DNA of 64,000 nucleotides from Ligula intestinalis (GCA_036362985.1 JAYGXS010000010.1:1717661-1781660), one strand, 5' to 3'; counted from the first letter of the stretch, positions 1-10,744 are shown. Notes: a model not told the origin generated them from the letters alone. Program-made: numbers and translations.

Positions 1-1410
1 TTTTTCTACCGAGCTAGTGACGTGCTCAGGGTGCAGGTTGGTCCACCTGCAAGGTTTCTATCAGCCGCCAGTTTGTGTCTGTGCAATTGCTTGCTTGCTT
101 GCTACCTTTCCTACAAAATGGGTGAAAATGGAATAGTTCAGATGCACTGTGTGGTTGAAAACACTTTGCAATGTAATAACAGCAGTTGCTAGCACAGCAT
201 TATTGAAGAAAATATAAGAGAGGGTTTGGTGGAAATTTAGTTTATGTACCCAAAGTTGTTTTAATCATTTGATGTTTGGCAAGAAAAAAGCCCGCTTTAC
301 ATAAACAGAGAAGTAAAACCAATTTACTCATAGTTTCTTTTGGTTTTCGGTTTAGTTTTGATTTGATTTTCAGTGTATTCTTAAGTTTTAATACTTTAGC
401 TTTAAACTTCTTTTTAATGTTATTATTTTTGTTTAGCTTACCTTTATTTAGTTAGTTAAGTTAGCTTTTAGTTTACTAAATAATTATTCCTCTTTTTCTA
501 CTTTTGTACGCTCTGCTTCATTATGCAAATCTTGAGTGAACACATTCCCAGGTAGCCACATTAACATTTTTCTGCCGATGCTTCTTAAAGTACATAGGAT
601 ACGATATAAATGATATTGGACAACCATCTTCATCAATACATTGTAAATGAAACAGTTATGCATTTTTCAAATTTTGTATTTTAAATAAGTGATCATCAGA
701 GTCGTTAAGTTCGTTCTAATTGGGTCCCTCCTTGAAATGCTTATTCCTGGGAACAATAGTCCCCAATCGGTTAGCATTTTCTAGAGGTAACTTAAAAAAT
801 ATATGTTGCGAAACTCTATAAAAGCCGGTGAACCATTTGTGGTCAAATATTTTATGTAACCTTCAAATCTAACACAGCAACAACATGGCGTGCTGTGTTT
901 CGAAATAACTTGTATGATTTACTTATTTTGAAGCCAACCTACTCGCATTTCCACGATTGAGATTGACAGGCTTGTTCAGACTTCAGCAGACTGAATGTGA
1001 TTGCTGCATATACTTTTCAAACTATCGACAATGCACACCTCATAAGTTGTGGTTATTTTCTATCTAAAATCGGCTTGATGGTGTAATATCATTAGATCAG
1101 TTCCCTAGCGTCAGAGTTGAGATTGGAAGACTGATTCACAAACTAAAACGAATGTTTGACAGTTTTATCATCACTTTGTACGTTCTTTGTCTGAAAGAAC
1201 TGAAGGTCGTCTTATTTAAGGTCAACTCTTCAATATGTTGAGTATTTAAGAATAGTAGCTGACGCGCACATGTGGGCTTTCGATAAATTCTCCTCGGAAT
1301 CTTAAATTTCAATGTGGGAACTTGGTCAAAGGTTATATATGTGGTCAATTATTTCAGACAAGTGATTCCTGGAGATGGAGGGGGGAGTGGGGGTCGATAA
1401 GAGACGAGAC
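1..1410. other. No recognised gene, AT-rich
   Basis: I see no coding stretch with protein-like composition, no RT or GIY-YIG motif and no copy of the repeats found elsewhere in the window. A short GCTT tandem run lies near 88-104. Runs of T and A dominate 230-480. Confidence 0.5.
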
Positions 1411-1436
1411 GAAGAAGAAGAAGAAGAAGAAGAGGA
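1411..1436. repeat. (GAA)n microsatellite
   Basis: A GAA run of about eight units grades into GAGGAGGA. It follows a G-rich patch (1378-1395). The lysine-rich reading frame across it is a by-product of the repeat. Confidence 0.9.
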
Positions 1437-1619
1437 GGATCTTGCTTTACCTACGAATAAACATCATAAATTTTCAGCGAAAAAAAGGCTCCATTCACGG
1501 AGAGCAGAAATAAATTAAGTAATGGGGCATGCTAAAAGACAAAAGGTCATGTACTACTCACAATTCAAGTTTTACGCGATATTCGCATCAACTGTGAAGA
1601 CAGATCGGCTTTCAACTTC

Positions 1620-2200
1620 TCAATTTCCACTTCTTCGCAGGTGAGGTAGCGTGCTAGGAATGGGCGTACCGAGTGCTGATGTGCGGCAAGACATATGACG
1701 GAAACCTCTACGCATGGGACGGGAAGACTTCGCAGTCATTAGTTCAGAGTGGAATGGGTGAGCGACCTCATCAAGTATGCGATCAGCAAATTGCTTGACC
1801 GTTTTAAAGTGGCGTTGTGTTATAATGTCAGCTAAAGAAACATAGGAAACACCGGCAGCTGAAGAGAGCATTCTGAGGCTACGTTTCAAAATGACTAGGT
1901 CTTTTTTAAGTAAGGCTGGAAAAAAAATCGGAGAGCAGTAATGAATAAGGGGGAGAATACAGGCATCTACAAAATGCCAGATTAGGGCTTGCGGTGTGTG
2001 ATATGAACGCAAGCGTCGGATATAGCATCAAAGTGTACGGATTTTGATAAACAAGGCCTTCTATATGAAGAGAAAATGTACGGTTGGATGCTAATGTAAC
2101 ACCAAGGTATCGGAAAGAGGATACTTCGGTGGGCAGAATGTCGATAATTTCTGAAGGATAACCCTTTTTAAGCAGAAAATTGGAAGAAGGCTATTTTGAA
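1620..2200 (-). mobile_element. CR1/jockey-like non-LTR retrotransposon, RT tail (pseudogene)
   Basis: The minus strand encodes about 130 residues of the region downstream of a non-LTR reverse transcriptase (start near 2012, stop at 1620). The reading includes HFVDACILPLIHYCSPIFFP, LKKDLVILKRSLRMLSSAAG and FKTVKQFADRILDEVAHPFH. Frames in 2013-2200 match the same element, with frame breaks. The same protein text recurs at 57.7-58.1 kb, next to a full RT palm domain, which identifies this piece as the C-terminal part. The 5' part (endonuclease and catalytic RT) is missing, so it is a 5'-truncated dead copy. The clade name (CR1 versus jockey) is my inference from motif style. Confidence 0.72.
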
Positions 2201-2214
2201 ACTAGGTGAATACA

Positions 2215-2437
2215 AAAATTTATTTTGTCGTTTATGTTTTCCTCAAAATATATTTCAATTTACAAAGGCAGGCAAGATCGATGATATTTATGAAAACCAT
2301 TTAAGTAGCAACTGCTAGTTATGTAGCCAGTGCACGCGTTTTGCAAGCTGTCAGAGGAAAGATCGTTAAAAAGCTGGCATCCTATCGTGCTTTAAGTGAC
2401 TTCGGAATAGATTTCACGATAATCATTATTACAGCCT
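2215..2437 (-). repeat. Foldback-element fragment (right-arm type)
   Basis: The sequence matches the right arm of the 993-bp foldback element at 18739-19731 and of the copy at 50021-50950. Shared parts are the A-rich stretch around the 'aaaatatatttcaattta' motif and the segment ending near 'cacgataatcattatta'. It is truncated on both sides and sits directly upstream of the non-LTR fragment. Confidence 0.55.
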
Positions 2438-2839
2438 TACTTAATGCTGTTTAGCAAATGAGTATCACTTATTCGTGTATATAAGCATGCTACACGAAAA
2501 CTGGACCATACTCTTGTTGGAAAATGAGGTGAATACTCATTGTTGCAAAAATGTACGAACACGTAACTTGAACGGAATTTTAATGCATGGCAAAAGTACG
2601 CGGAAGGCGTATCTCCGACCAGAGACGAACACTCTAACTTTTGCGACGCGGGCCTGCCGTGCCGCGTGTGTCCGTTTGGCCCAATCAGTGTATTCACACG
2701 TTCAGCAAATGACCAGAGTGTTCATACAAGATTGTCATCGCCTACTAAAGAAATATGTATGCAGTTTTGAGAACTTTAAAATGCCTATAAATCGCTGCTG
2801 CCTGCTGCTCCTTCTTCTAATTTACAACACGGGCATCGC

Positions 2840-3290
2840 ATTTTCGACAATGTTATTATAAATTCCAATTTCAAATTGCTCGCACTCTGAACTAATTGAA
2901 TATTCAACCTTGCGCAAATGCTCAGTTAACAACCTCAACTATTTGAATGAGTGTGAGTTGACGAAGCTTGGGTTTTTCATTACTTAACAGCGTTTAGTAT
3001 GATGAAGAGAGTTATTCTGGAATAAAGACTGTTCTAGAGCTATTTTTCTCAGAAAAAATAAGTTGATAAAAACTACAGAAATGTTTTATTCACATACTAA
3101 AGTCAAATATTTTTTTGTCTTTTCGATACTTGTGCCGTTCAGTCAGGCCACAACGCAGCTAAGAGAGGGAACAGTGGCCGTGGAGAAACTTGTCCTTATG
3201 GTGTCTCGGGGTCGTTTTTCCTCTGCTTGTTCATTCAAAATTTACTGTCATGGCACTCGACGGTTTGCAAAGCGCCACTGTGTGTTGCCT
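2840..3290 (-). repeat. Dispersed repeat R2, copy 1 (inverted)
   Basis: Read on the minus strand, this matches 25250-25850 and 24400-24850. Shared landmarks are the block around 'gtgccatgacagtaaat', a downstream 'aagtgtcg'-type segment, and the end with 'gaatattcaa' and 'gcgaaccatttgaaat'-type sequence. I recognise no protein in it. R2 copies carry small open frames that are not conserved between copies, so I treat it as non-coding. Confidence 0.55.
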
Positions 3291-3299
3291 TGATGCAGA

Positions 3300-3690
3300 G
3301 ATTGCCCAAATACGGTAGATCAGTAGGTCAAATCAGGTAGTTTGTTGGTAAAAGCATCTGGGGTTTATGTATTCTGTGTGCATTAAATGCCTGCCAAAAT
3401 TAAGAAAGTTACATACTAAATCGGTCCCTAAATGTTGACTTATTTTGCCAATTTTGGTGATAAAAATAAGACCAACGCAAATACGTATACAAATGCATAA
3501 AGTGGCGTATATGAGCAGGCCGATAAGTTAAAGGACCCTCTAGTCCCTTTGTATAATTTCGGGCCAAACTTTATACTGCGCCCTCAAGAACCTAGCGATT
3601 TATACCAACGAGGAAGAATGCAAATGCAATTTTTGGCTTATAAACTGTCATGAGACAATCATACCCAACCTTGAGTGACGCCCCATCGAG
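3300..3690. other. No recognised feature
   Basis: No ORF of interest, no match to the repeat families in this window and no structured motif was seen. Confidence 0.4.
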
Positions 3691-3762
3691 ATTTGGGAAC
3701 CACGACCTCATCAGTTAGAAGTTCATAGTCCTGACCCGCGCACGACGAGCGTGATAACTTGC
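3691..3762 (-). repeat. tRNA-like (SINE-type) sequence
   Basis: Minus-strand sequence resembles the anticodon arm and T arm of a tRNA: a CTTCTAACTGATGAG-like anticodon arm followed 5 bases later by a B-box-like GTGGTTCCCAAATC. The D arm/A box is poorly kept and the acceptor stem does not pair, so it is not a working tRNA. A decayed tRNA-derived SINE head or tRNA pseudogene is most likely. Confidence 0.4.
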
Positions 3763-4326
3763 TTGGTTCGAACAGGAATATACACAATGAACGAGGGGTG
3801 TTAACCAACCTCTTACCGGACCAAATCTTTTCTTCCTATGTTGTCGAGCTCATTTTGGAACAGCGCCGGAGGGATAGTTTGCCCCTAAGGGACAGTCATT
3901 TTTTGCAAATGACCACAAAAGCACGTTTCCAATAAAGGCCCGACAAAATGTGGACTTCAGGCCATTTTGGGTAGTATATATTAACCGCATTATGTCTGCA
4001 TGTTCAGACGTTTTTCCTTTTTTTAAAGAACGCGAGCAGCCGGGTTGCAAGGAGTCAAAGTTGTTAAAAGCAATGTCACTTCCATAGGTATTTGAACAAA
4101 ATTGATTCAAAGCTTCTCTCTACACCAATAGGAAAAAGTAAGAACGTGTAACGCACATGCGAGAATCGCAGCATTTAGAGGACACAGTCACTGTGCTATT
4201 GCATAGCCTTGTCAATTAAAACTCACCCCTATTTTGGAAAGCTTTCCGCAAATTGCTCGATGGCCGTTATGATTTTCTGCTGTCAGCGTACGAGGAAGAA
4301 GGCGTGTCGAGCACCAGATGAATTGG

Positions 4327-4376
4327 TTTATTGCTCTGACATTTTGAACTATTAGAGGAGTCCATCTCCAGAGATG
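4327..4376 (-). ncRNA. Hammerhead-like motif, PLE family 4 (decayed)
   Basis: The minus strand reads CTGGAGA (core CTGANGA with one change), a partly pairing segment, then CAAAATGTC and AATAAA. It is the inverted partner of the motif at 5330-5380. One core A of GAAA has become C, so it is probably inactive. Confidence 0.45.
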
Positions 4377-4555
4377 AGAAGACAACCAAAAACGAAGGTG
4401 ATTGTAGTGGCCATAAGCCAATCAACTGTCAGAAAACATCAGGTTGTCAAGGGGTTAAAAACAGCAATCGAAAAATGTATGGGGGAAGGAGGAACAACAA
4501 GTTGTCACTGGTGTCGGGGGGGGCATTAAAATGGTGTGCGCTAATTAGCTGTGAG

Positions 4556-4620
4556 AAGTGTACGCTAACCAGCTGTCAGTGAAGCTGGCAGTGGTGTACG
4601 CTAACCAGCTGTCAGCGGAG
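4556..4620. repeat. Short tandem duplication (~37-bp unit)
   Basis: A 20-base block starting GTACGCTAACC and ending AGCTGTCAG occurs twice (about 4560 and 4597), separated by a related AGCTG-rich spacer. It lies in the 3' untranslated part of PLE family 4. Confidence 0.7.
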
Positions 4621-4627
4621 CTGAACG

Positions 4628-5190
4628 TCATGAAAAACCATAAGCGTGCCACCTTGTCACCCCGTAGGTGGTCCTGGTAACCCCTGCGTCGTCTTGCAGC
4701 CGGTTCGTCGTGGGGTCCTCTTCGTTTGCCATTCTTGCATTTGGTTTGGCTTCGTTCCGTCTTTTTCCTACACAATTGCCCAGGACTTTGTAGGCCGCTG
4801 GCAGGTCAAGAAGCCTGTTGACCAAGTTGGCATCTGAGTACCACGCCTTGAGCGTCAGCCTTTCGGTTTCCGAGGTTCGTCGGCTTACGATAGCCGCTCC
4901 TTTAAGATGGAAGCCATGGCCAGTCTCTGCGATGTGTGCTGCCAGTTGCGAGTTTGGGTCCAGTCTCTGGGCCGCCCACTTGTGCTTGTGTAAGCGGTTC
5001 TGAAATTTGCGGCCTGTTGCTCCAACATAATTGCAGTCACCCTCGTTGCAAAGTATCTTGTAAACGACTGCAGAGGTTTCTCTAGGAGGCAGTCTGTCTT
5101 TAGGTTGCATCACCTGGCGGCGTATTGTCGCTTGAAGTGAATGGGCTATGCCTACGCCAGCAGGTTATAATAGTAGTGCGACTACTGCCC
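4628..5190 (-). pseudogene. PLE family 4 GIY-YIG endonuclease domain
   Basis: The minus strand encodes about 160 open residues (5113 to 4628). It begins with the PLE linker (MMQPKDRLPPRETSAVVYKI), then GIY-YIG core elements: VVYKI (GIY strand), CNEGDCNYVGATGRK (YIG strand with two flanking cysteines), RLHKHKWAAQR, and AAHIAETGHGF (conserved His pair). The CxnC...HxnH pattern is typical of PLE-type GIY-YIG nucleases, which nick target DNA to prime reverse transcription. The frame continues a little upstream to about 5190 without a proper start. The RT domain is absent, so it cannot act on its own. Confidence 0.8.
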
Positions 5191-5327
5191 CCGATCCCAC
5201 TGACAGCTAATTACCCTCATCCCCCATCCTTTTTCGTTCGCTGTTTTTTAACCTTTGGAAACCTCAGGATTTCTGACAGTTGATTGGCCTATGTCCACTA
5301 TAATTACCCCTCTTCTTTGGTTGCTTT

Positions 5328-5380
5328 CTCATCTCTGAAGATGTACTCCTGTACGAGTTAGAAAACTCAGAACAATAAAT
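5328..5380 (+). ncRNA. Hammerhead-like motif, PLE family 4
   Basis: CTGAAGA (5335-5341) is followed by a stem II candidate ACTC/GAGT (5345-5348 with 5355-5358), then GAAAAC (5361-5366) and AATAAA (5374-5379). The order matches a hammerhead core (CTGANGA, stem II, GAAA, cleavage triplet). Stem III is not cleanly self-complementary here, so I call it hammerhead-like rather than certain. Confidence 0.5.
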
Positions 5381-5689
5381 CAATTGATCTGGTGCTTGAC
5401 TCGGATTATTCCTCGGCCATTATTATCATCTGGATCGCGAACCTTCTCATTCATTCGGGATGATAATAATAATCATGAAGCAACTGTTGGGGTTGAAGTG
5501 TCTCCTTCAAACTTACGAACCATACGCAAAGTGATTTCCCTGTTCACATAAATGCACCTCCTACCAAAAGGAATTCCCAAAAAAACATGAGAGGCATGAT
5601 TTGAATTGTTTTAAATCTGCTACTACCTAGAGATTCCTCCGATACCAAGTCCGCAAACTGTTGCACTTGTTTACGTATTGGGGGCCCGC

Positions 5690-6200
5690 GAACCATGACT
5701 CTGTTTATTATCAGTTCACTCGATTGTAACCTCTTGCAATAATTTCGGCCTCGTCAACTTTAAATGTGTTGCTGAGTCACGTCGAATGAGCAGCAGATTG
5801 AAAATTGGCATCAGTTTGCCGCATTGCTGCTACATGTTCGGCAGTTCGCGTCTTCAGAAATCTGCCAGTTTCTCCGACATATTTGCTTTGCCCGCAATTG
5901 CACCAGATACTGTAGATTACTCCATCTGTTTCTCGCCCTGGCAATTGGTCCTTAGGTTTAAATATCTGACGCCTCATGGTTACCTTTGGCGTGTGAAGGA
6001 CTTTTAATGTATGTGGTACAAGAAGGTGGCCGACAGCCTCCAAAAAGTTTTTGACGTTCGGGACCGCTCGCGAAATGTTGTACTTTGTGCGATTTTATTG
6101 GCCACCTCTTCTCCGCAAGCACCGGCTGATAAGGTTGCGTGGGTAACTAATTTCTCTGAACACCCGTAGAAGGTATTTCCCCTCGGCAACTTTATCTTCC
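5690..6200 (-). mobile_element. PLE family 1c GIY-YIG fragment, minus half
   Basis: The minus strand encodes VGHLLVPHTLKV, QIFKPKDQLPGRETDGVIYS and WCNCGQSKYVGETGRFLKT, then AAHST. These are the linker and GIY-YIG nuclease start of a PLE close to the intact one at 53-55.6 kb. Frame breaks occur near 6030 and 5777, and the frame resumes to about 5700 (a HTFKVDEAEI-type segment). It is joined head to head at about 6200 with a plus-strand fragment of the same domain. Confidence 0.75.
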
Positions 6201-6480
6201 AGTTTGCTGCAGTACGGGCAACGCAAATACATCAGTGAAACTGGCGAGCTTCTGAAGACGTGAATTGCCGAACGCGCGGCAGCAGTGCAGCGGCGAAATT
6301 ATGCCGATTCTTAGGTTGCGGCTCATTCGATTGGACTCGGCCACACATTCAAAGTTGATGAGGCCGAAATTCTCGAAAGAGGTAACAAGCATGTGAGACA
6401 AGAATAGCATGAATCATAGCTCATGGGTCCTTAATATGTAAGCAAGTGCAACGATTTGCCCTATCCGTCCGTATTCGATG
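6201..6480 (+). mobile_element. PLE family 1c GIY-YIG fragment, plus half
   Basis: Plus-strand reading with several breaks: ETGELLKT, IAERAAAVQRR, VAAHSIGLGHTFKVDEAEIL and ERGNKHVRQE. This is the second half of the same GIY-YIG domain whose first half lies inverted at 5690-6200. Stops interrupt it in at least two places. Confidence 0.65.
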
Positions 6481-6990
6481 CTGAAGCTACATGCGTCATG
6501 ACATCCTATTTTAACACTGCTTTATTTCTACATGTGCGTCATAGAGACCACTTGAAAAAGATGTGACAGCCTGCATTCGGTAACGTTACCCTGATTGGAC
6601 CCTTTCTCACCCTCCAATCGTTTGGCTACCTGTGCGTACTCCATGCGCTCACCATTGAGTCGTCCGCTCTTCACTAGCCAAGTCTTCGTGTACCCGCTTT
6701 ACAGGTGTGATGCTTTATGCACAATAGGGCATGGTATAGGGGAAAGCTCTAGGCAATAACATTGAATGGCATTGTTGTTGCATTTATCCTTTTGGGAATA
6801 TCTTTTACACTGGAGGTGCACTTATGTGAACGGATATGTTAGCTTATGGATAATACACCTGTGCCCCAGTGTACTGTAAATACATAAACGAGCGTGAGTC
6901 TAAGGCAGTTTATTGGTCATTGTCAACTATTGGGTGCCTATGACTGCATGTCCCAGAGGTCAGATGACAAATGTAATCAAGTTCCTTTTC
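6480..6990. other. No recognised feature
   Basis: This stretch lies between two PLE remnants. It may contain decayed 5' PLE family 3 sequence, but I cannot show homology by eye. Confidence 0.4.
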
Positions 6991-7785
6991 TTTCTGTTGT
7001 CGTCTAGGTTGTTCCACTCAGGTGCCCAACCCACGAACTTGGTGAACACTTTTATATATGAAGAACGTTTCTGAACTCGTTGAAAGACACCCGAGGAAGC
7101 ACCAAATCCAAGTGGCATACAAACCGCCCAATACTGTGTGAAATCAGCTTGTACACCCTTTGTATAGGGTAAGCAATCTGGACAGAAAGGAAGTCATTTA
7201 CAAGATCCCCTGTAGGGGCTGCAATGTAGTTTATTGCGGACAGACAGGAAATTCAGCCTCTACCAGCTTACGCAAACATCAAAGAGCGGTAAAGGGGTGA
7301 TAGCACGAGTCTAAAGTCGCCATGCACACAATAGAAACTGAGCACCAATTTGCATAGGACGAAACTTGCATTGTTGGCTCTTGACCAAGCAAGTAAGGCC
7401 GCGAATTCTTAGAAGCCATCTACTCCGACGACTCATGCATCCACAGGCACGTCGAATTGGACGCAATTTACACCAACCTCAGAGAAGCACGGAAGAGACT
7501 GAAATATACTCAGACTGGAGGAAGCCAAAAACAACCACCACCGACCACACAAGTAGATGTGGTTGACAATTAGTCCCCGACTGACCACATTATTGCATGC
7601 GGGTAACAGTTTTTTCCTTCCCCACTGATCGCATAATCAAATGCGGGTGCCAATGACCAATTTTTACCCCGACCCACTATATTAGCCCCTGTTAGCCATC
7701 ATTGTGGATTAACTGTTTCGTACGATTCTCATCCATCTGATGAGGACCTGGTGAGCCAGTGTCGAAAATTCACTCAATAAAGAAC
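6990..7785 (+). mobile_element. PLE family 3, copy A (5'-truncated)
   Basis: The plus strand, with frameshifts, encodes [20 protein letters not shown], then KEVIYKIPCRGCNVVYCGQT (GIY-YIG start with paired cysteines), LRKHQRAVK, an ETEHQFA segment, and a C-terminal tail ending REARKRLKYTQTGG...VDVVDN at about 7570. The 3' untranslated end carries a hammerhead (7730-7781). The same protein text occurs at 44.2-45.1 kb. The RT is missing. Copy A keeps the GIY-YIG core, which copies B and C have lost to a non-LTR element. Confidence 0.8.
7730..7781 (+). ncRNA. Hammerhead ribozyme motif, PLE family 3, copy A
   Basis: CTGATGA (7737-7743) is followed by stem II: GAC CTGG, loop TGAG, CCAG T GTC (7 pairs with one bulged T). 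Then come GAAAATTC (7764-7771) and AATAAA (7776-7781). Stem III is the self-complementary AATT (7767-7770) with cleavage expected after C7771. A self-complementary stem III without a loop implies activity as a dimer. The first stem I pair forms (T before CTGATGA with A after the cleavage site); the next positions do not pair here. Confidence 0.75.
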
Positions 7786-7789
7786 ATTT

Positions 7790-7867
7790 TCCGAAAGAAC
7801 TTCTTCGACCGAATTATACTCCTTGGGATGCCGACTTTCCAGTTCATTAGGATTTGTATTTGAGGGG
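7790..7867 (-). pseudogene. Exon-like stretch Z, copy A
   Basis: The minus strand shows a splice-acceptor-like TTCTGTTAG, then a frame reading PSNTNPNELES, HPKEYNSVEEVLSENV and a stop formed by the adjoining PLE family 3 end. Copies at 13.6 and 59.6 kb keep the same frame with substitutions. No function is recognised. The PLE insertion in or right next to its 3' end would have disrupted any exon here. Confidence 0.4.
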
Positions 7868-8197
7868 CTAACAGAACATAATCGTTTATACTCGGTTAGT
7901 ATTTATTCAATTATGAACTGCCGGTTTCCTATTCGGGTGAAGAAACTGAGCTATCGAACGCTTATGATAGATTTTTGGCCCTCCTTTTTTATAAGACCGG
8001 GTCAACGGTAAAAAAAGCGGGAAATTAATAACGTCCTTTAATGCATGCTGCAGGGAGAAATTGTGTGCATTTAATGTTTTTTAATAAAGCCTTAAAAGTC
8101 AAAAGCAGGACCAAGTTGTATTTGTTGTCTACATCGTATGGAACGCCGTGACACATATGATTGCTCTTCTGGAGATCTTGGTCTCATTGACAACCTG

Positions 8198-8482
8198 CTA
8201 ATTGGAGGACATCGGAACATGCATTAATGAAGCAAGATTAGGGAAGGTGATGTTTGGCAATATTTTCTCGTTGAATATCTTCTTGCATTTCTGCTCAATA
8301 TGTTCCTTAGTCATTATTGATAGTAGGATACTGTCCATCAAGGGCATTCCACAGTCCAATCCATTCCATTCAACCACCGTACAACTTTCCATAATGGCTA
8401 CCTGTCGGGGCCACGTTTTGATTTCTGGTAGCAGTTGCAAGCGGAAGTCTAGTTTGAAGGGTTTGACCACAATAAAGAGGTT
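8198..8482 (-). pseudogene. Exon-like stretch Y, copy A (unknown protein)
   Basis: After a good acceptor (a T-run then CAG, 8483-8485) the minus strand is open for 91 codons up to a TAG: NLFIVVKPFKLDFRLQLLPE at the start, WPRQVAIMESC and EWNGLDCGMPLMDS in the middle, EHIEQKCKKIFNEKILPNIT near the end. Composition is protein-like and three copies exist in this window. In copy C a donor-like CAG|GTT would end it 17 codons earlier than in this reading; here the site reads CAT|GTT. I do not recognise the protein. Copy A and copy C differ by roughly 10-11 bases, mostly amino-acid changing, so purifying selection is not evident. Confidence 0.42.
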
Positions 8483-8694
8483 CTGAAAAATAACGAAAAA
8501 TTTATCAGTGATTACTTTGATGAGAAAATGCTTTGGTCAGCCTAATCTGCCTGGCGGACTGTCGGTAGACCGACTTCCTGCGCTGATTAAATTTACTTAA
8601 AAATACTTCGAGTATCAACATTCAGGCTCGGAGCTTACGGGACGTCGGTAAACGTACATGAGTGATGAAAAAGTAAAGGTAATTTTTTATATGA

Positions 8695-9087
8695 AAAACT
8701 TTATACCAATTAGCATGGATCAAGGTGCTGAGAACGTTTAGAGCCCACGGCCTACTTAGGAACCTTTGACTGCTTTTGAAAATTCACGCATTTCGACCAT
8801 GAAGTTGGGCCGCGCGGCGTTCGGATCGGCTATGGTCACACGTAACACTACTCTGAGCTGAGTGGATACAAGCCCCGGTCAATCATGGACACCACCCTTT
8901 CCCCCATTCCTCTTCCATTGGTTGACCTGCTGCTAACATGCAATCTCTGATGGCGGTCTACCGTATAATTTTGTAATTGCAACTTAATTAAATTACGGCA
9001 CTAGTGATGACCTCATTGACTACATCGAAACAGAAATTTGGGACTATATGATTCGCGCCAATTTACTTATTTTCATATCCTATAACA
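8695..9087. repeat. Long inverted-repeat arm, left (copy A)
   Basis: About 390 bp here recur inverted at 10350-10742, with landmarks 'ccaattagcatggatcaagg', 'cgcggcgttcggatcggcta' and 'ttaattaaattacggcac'. The arm also occurs once in copy C (about 60495-60895) and truncated in copy B (about 14600-14760). It ends exactly where the PLE family 2 sequence begins ('tataaca'). Confidence 0.85.
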
Positions 9088-10065
9088 GGACAATACACTA
9101 ACTTCCACAGTTCTGTCCCCCTCAATATAAATCGAAATTGGTTCCAGGGATTAGCAGCTAGAATACGACAGATCTGTTCTCCTGAAACTGTCGAAGCAGA
9201 ACTCCAACAGCTGCAGCATACACTAATTGAAAATGGATACCCAGAAAGATTCATCCTCAGAAATGTTGGCAAGTGTGCCAAAAAGCCTGACACCTTAACT
9301 GCAGAAAAGAAAGACGTGTTCATAAGACTGCTTTTCTTAGGCGATGCAACCAGCAAACTGGTCAGACGACGCTTGAGGACTGCAAACACAAACGCTTTCC
9401 CAGCGGCGAACTTACGGGTGCTCTTCACAAACTCTCCTCATTCTGGGAGGTAAAGACCAACTCCCTTTGAAGGCCACATCAATGTGCATTTGCTCTTTCA
9501 CTTGCTCCTGTGGAGCGGGGTACATCGGCCACACAACGAGGCGTCTGAAAAAATAGGGTACGTGAGCACATACCGACCTGGCTAAGTAAAGGTGAAACAA
9601 GATCGATCTCGAGTGCTATTCGCGCTCATCTGGTCAATACGAACCATCGAGTCGATACTAACGAAGCCTTTCCAGTTGTCTAAAGGACACCATCTAATTT
9701 TTCTAAAGGCCTACGTCAACGGATGCTTGCAAAAGCCGAAGAAGTAGCTATAAGGCTAGCAAATAAAGTGCTGTGTGGTTAGAAGACTCTGACACAAGCT
9801 CTTTCACTTCCATGGCCTAAACCGACACCAGGTGGTGATAGGATTTCGCCCCTACCAACTAGCGACAGTCTCTCAACCAACACGCTGACATGGCCTACAT
9901 GCGCAAACTGACATGGTCCACGTTGGCCAATCAGCGCCCGTGTTAGACATTTATTGATTTTTCTACCTATTCAAACTTAACTTGTTATGTACAGCGTTAA
10001 TTTCCCTTGCAAACGTTTGGTCTGATGAAGAGTTGCTGAAAACAATTGTTTGCCATAAGCTGACT
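9088..10065 (+). mobile_element. PLE family 2, copy A
   Basis: The plus strand, with frame breaks, encodes the end of the RT-to-nuclease linker (QICSPETVEAELQQLQHTLI, ENGYPERFILRNVGKCAKKP), then a GIY-YIG part (a CSCGAGYIG-type segment near 9500), VSTYRPG and SILTKPFQLSKGH. It ends in a 3' untranslated region with the hammerhead at 10012-10060. In copy C the same element sits in the opposite orientation (60900-62260) and keeps more of the RT end. Here the 5' edge abuts the left inverted-repeat arm directly. Confidence 0.75.
10012..10060 (+). ncRNA. Hammerhead ribozyme motif, PLE family 2, copy A
   Basis: CTGATGA (10022-10028), a weak stem II (AG...CT), GAAA (10038-10041), then the perfect ten-base palindrome AACAATTGTT (10041-10050) as stem III, with U at the cleavage position (10051). 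Stem I pairs GGT (10019-10021) with GCC (10052-10054). All invariant core positions are present. The loop-free palindromic stem III can only form between two ribozyme copies or strands. Confidence 0.78.
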
Positions 10066-10349
10066 TCTAATATTTGTTATGCCCTTTGCCACACAATGCT
10101 CTAATAATGTAGCCTGAGCGAATTTCTTTTACCATTATGAAGCTTTGGTAGGACTCACATCAATATGTATATATGACAGCATAGTTAGGCCATGTAAACA
10201 GCCTTATTAACTGTGAAGCGCTCAAGACATATATATTTTGGATGTACACGAAGAAGAGAGGTTCTTAGTATTTCGCCACATCTGAGTATGCATTCTGAGG
10301 TTTTTTTCTCAGAAACGCTATAAGGACGTTTTTAAAAACGATCCGATTG

Positions 10350-10742
10350 TTATGGGATATGAAAATTAGTAAATTGGCGCGAATCATATAGTCCCAAATT
10401 TCTGTTTCGATGTAGACAATGAGGTCATCACTAGTGCCGTAATTTAATTAAGTTGCAATTACAAAATTATACGGTAGACCGCCATCAGAGATTGCATGTT
10501 AGCAGCAGGTCAACCAATGGAAGAGGGATGTGGGAAAGGGTGGTAACCATGATTAGCTCGGGCTTGTATCCACTCAGCTCAGAGAAGTGTTACGTGTGAC
10601 CATAGCCGATCCGAACGCCGCGCGGCCCAACTTCGTGGTCGAAATGCGTGAATTTTCAAAAGAAGTTAAAGGTTCCTAAGTAGGCCGTGGGCTCTAGACG
10701 TTCTCAGCACCTTGATCCATGCTAATTGGTATCAAGTTTTAA
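10350..10742. repeat. Long inverted-repeat arm, right (copy A)
   Basis: The inverted partner of 8695-9087, with only scattered mismatches. With PLE family 2 between the arms it forms a structure of about 2.05 kb able to fold back on itself. It is followed by T-runs (10740-10770). Confidence 0.85.
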
Positions 10743-10744
10743 AG

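Larger units (their letters stand above)
4285..5425 (-). mobile_element. PLE family 4, inverted-terminus copy
   Basis: A Penelope-like remnant. Its coding strand is minus (GIY-YIG ORF at 4628-5190). A minus-strand terminus follows (4290-4560), and at the 5' side an inverted plus-strand copy of the same terminus (about 5195-5425) is attached. The termini share the 'gattggcttatg(g/t)ccac' block, a CTGAAGA/GAAAAC hammerhead-like core, AATAAA and a 'tgatctggtgct' end. No RT region is left. The inverted arrangement is the one seen in other PLEs of this window. I could not find a convincing target-site duplication. Confidence 0.75.

Noticed and set aside
2475..2861. 128-codon plus-strand ORF
   Set aside because: No recognisable motif, an overlapping opposite-strand frame, no copy elsewhere. 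It ends in a leucine run from a CTGCTGCTCCTTCTT stretch that looks like chance.
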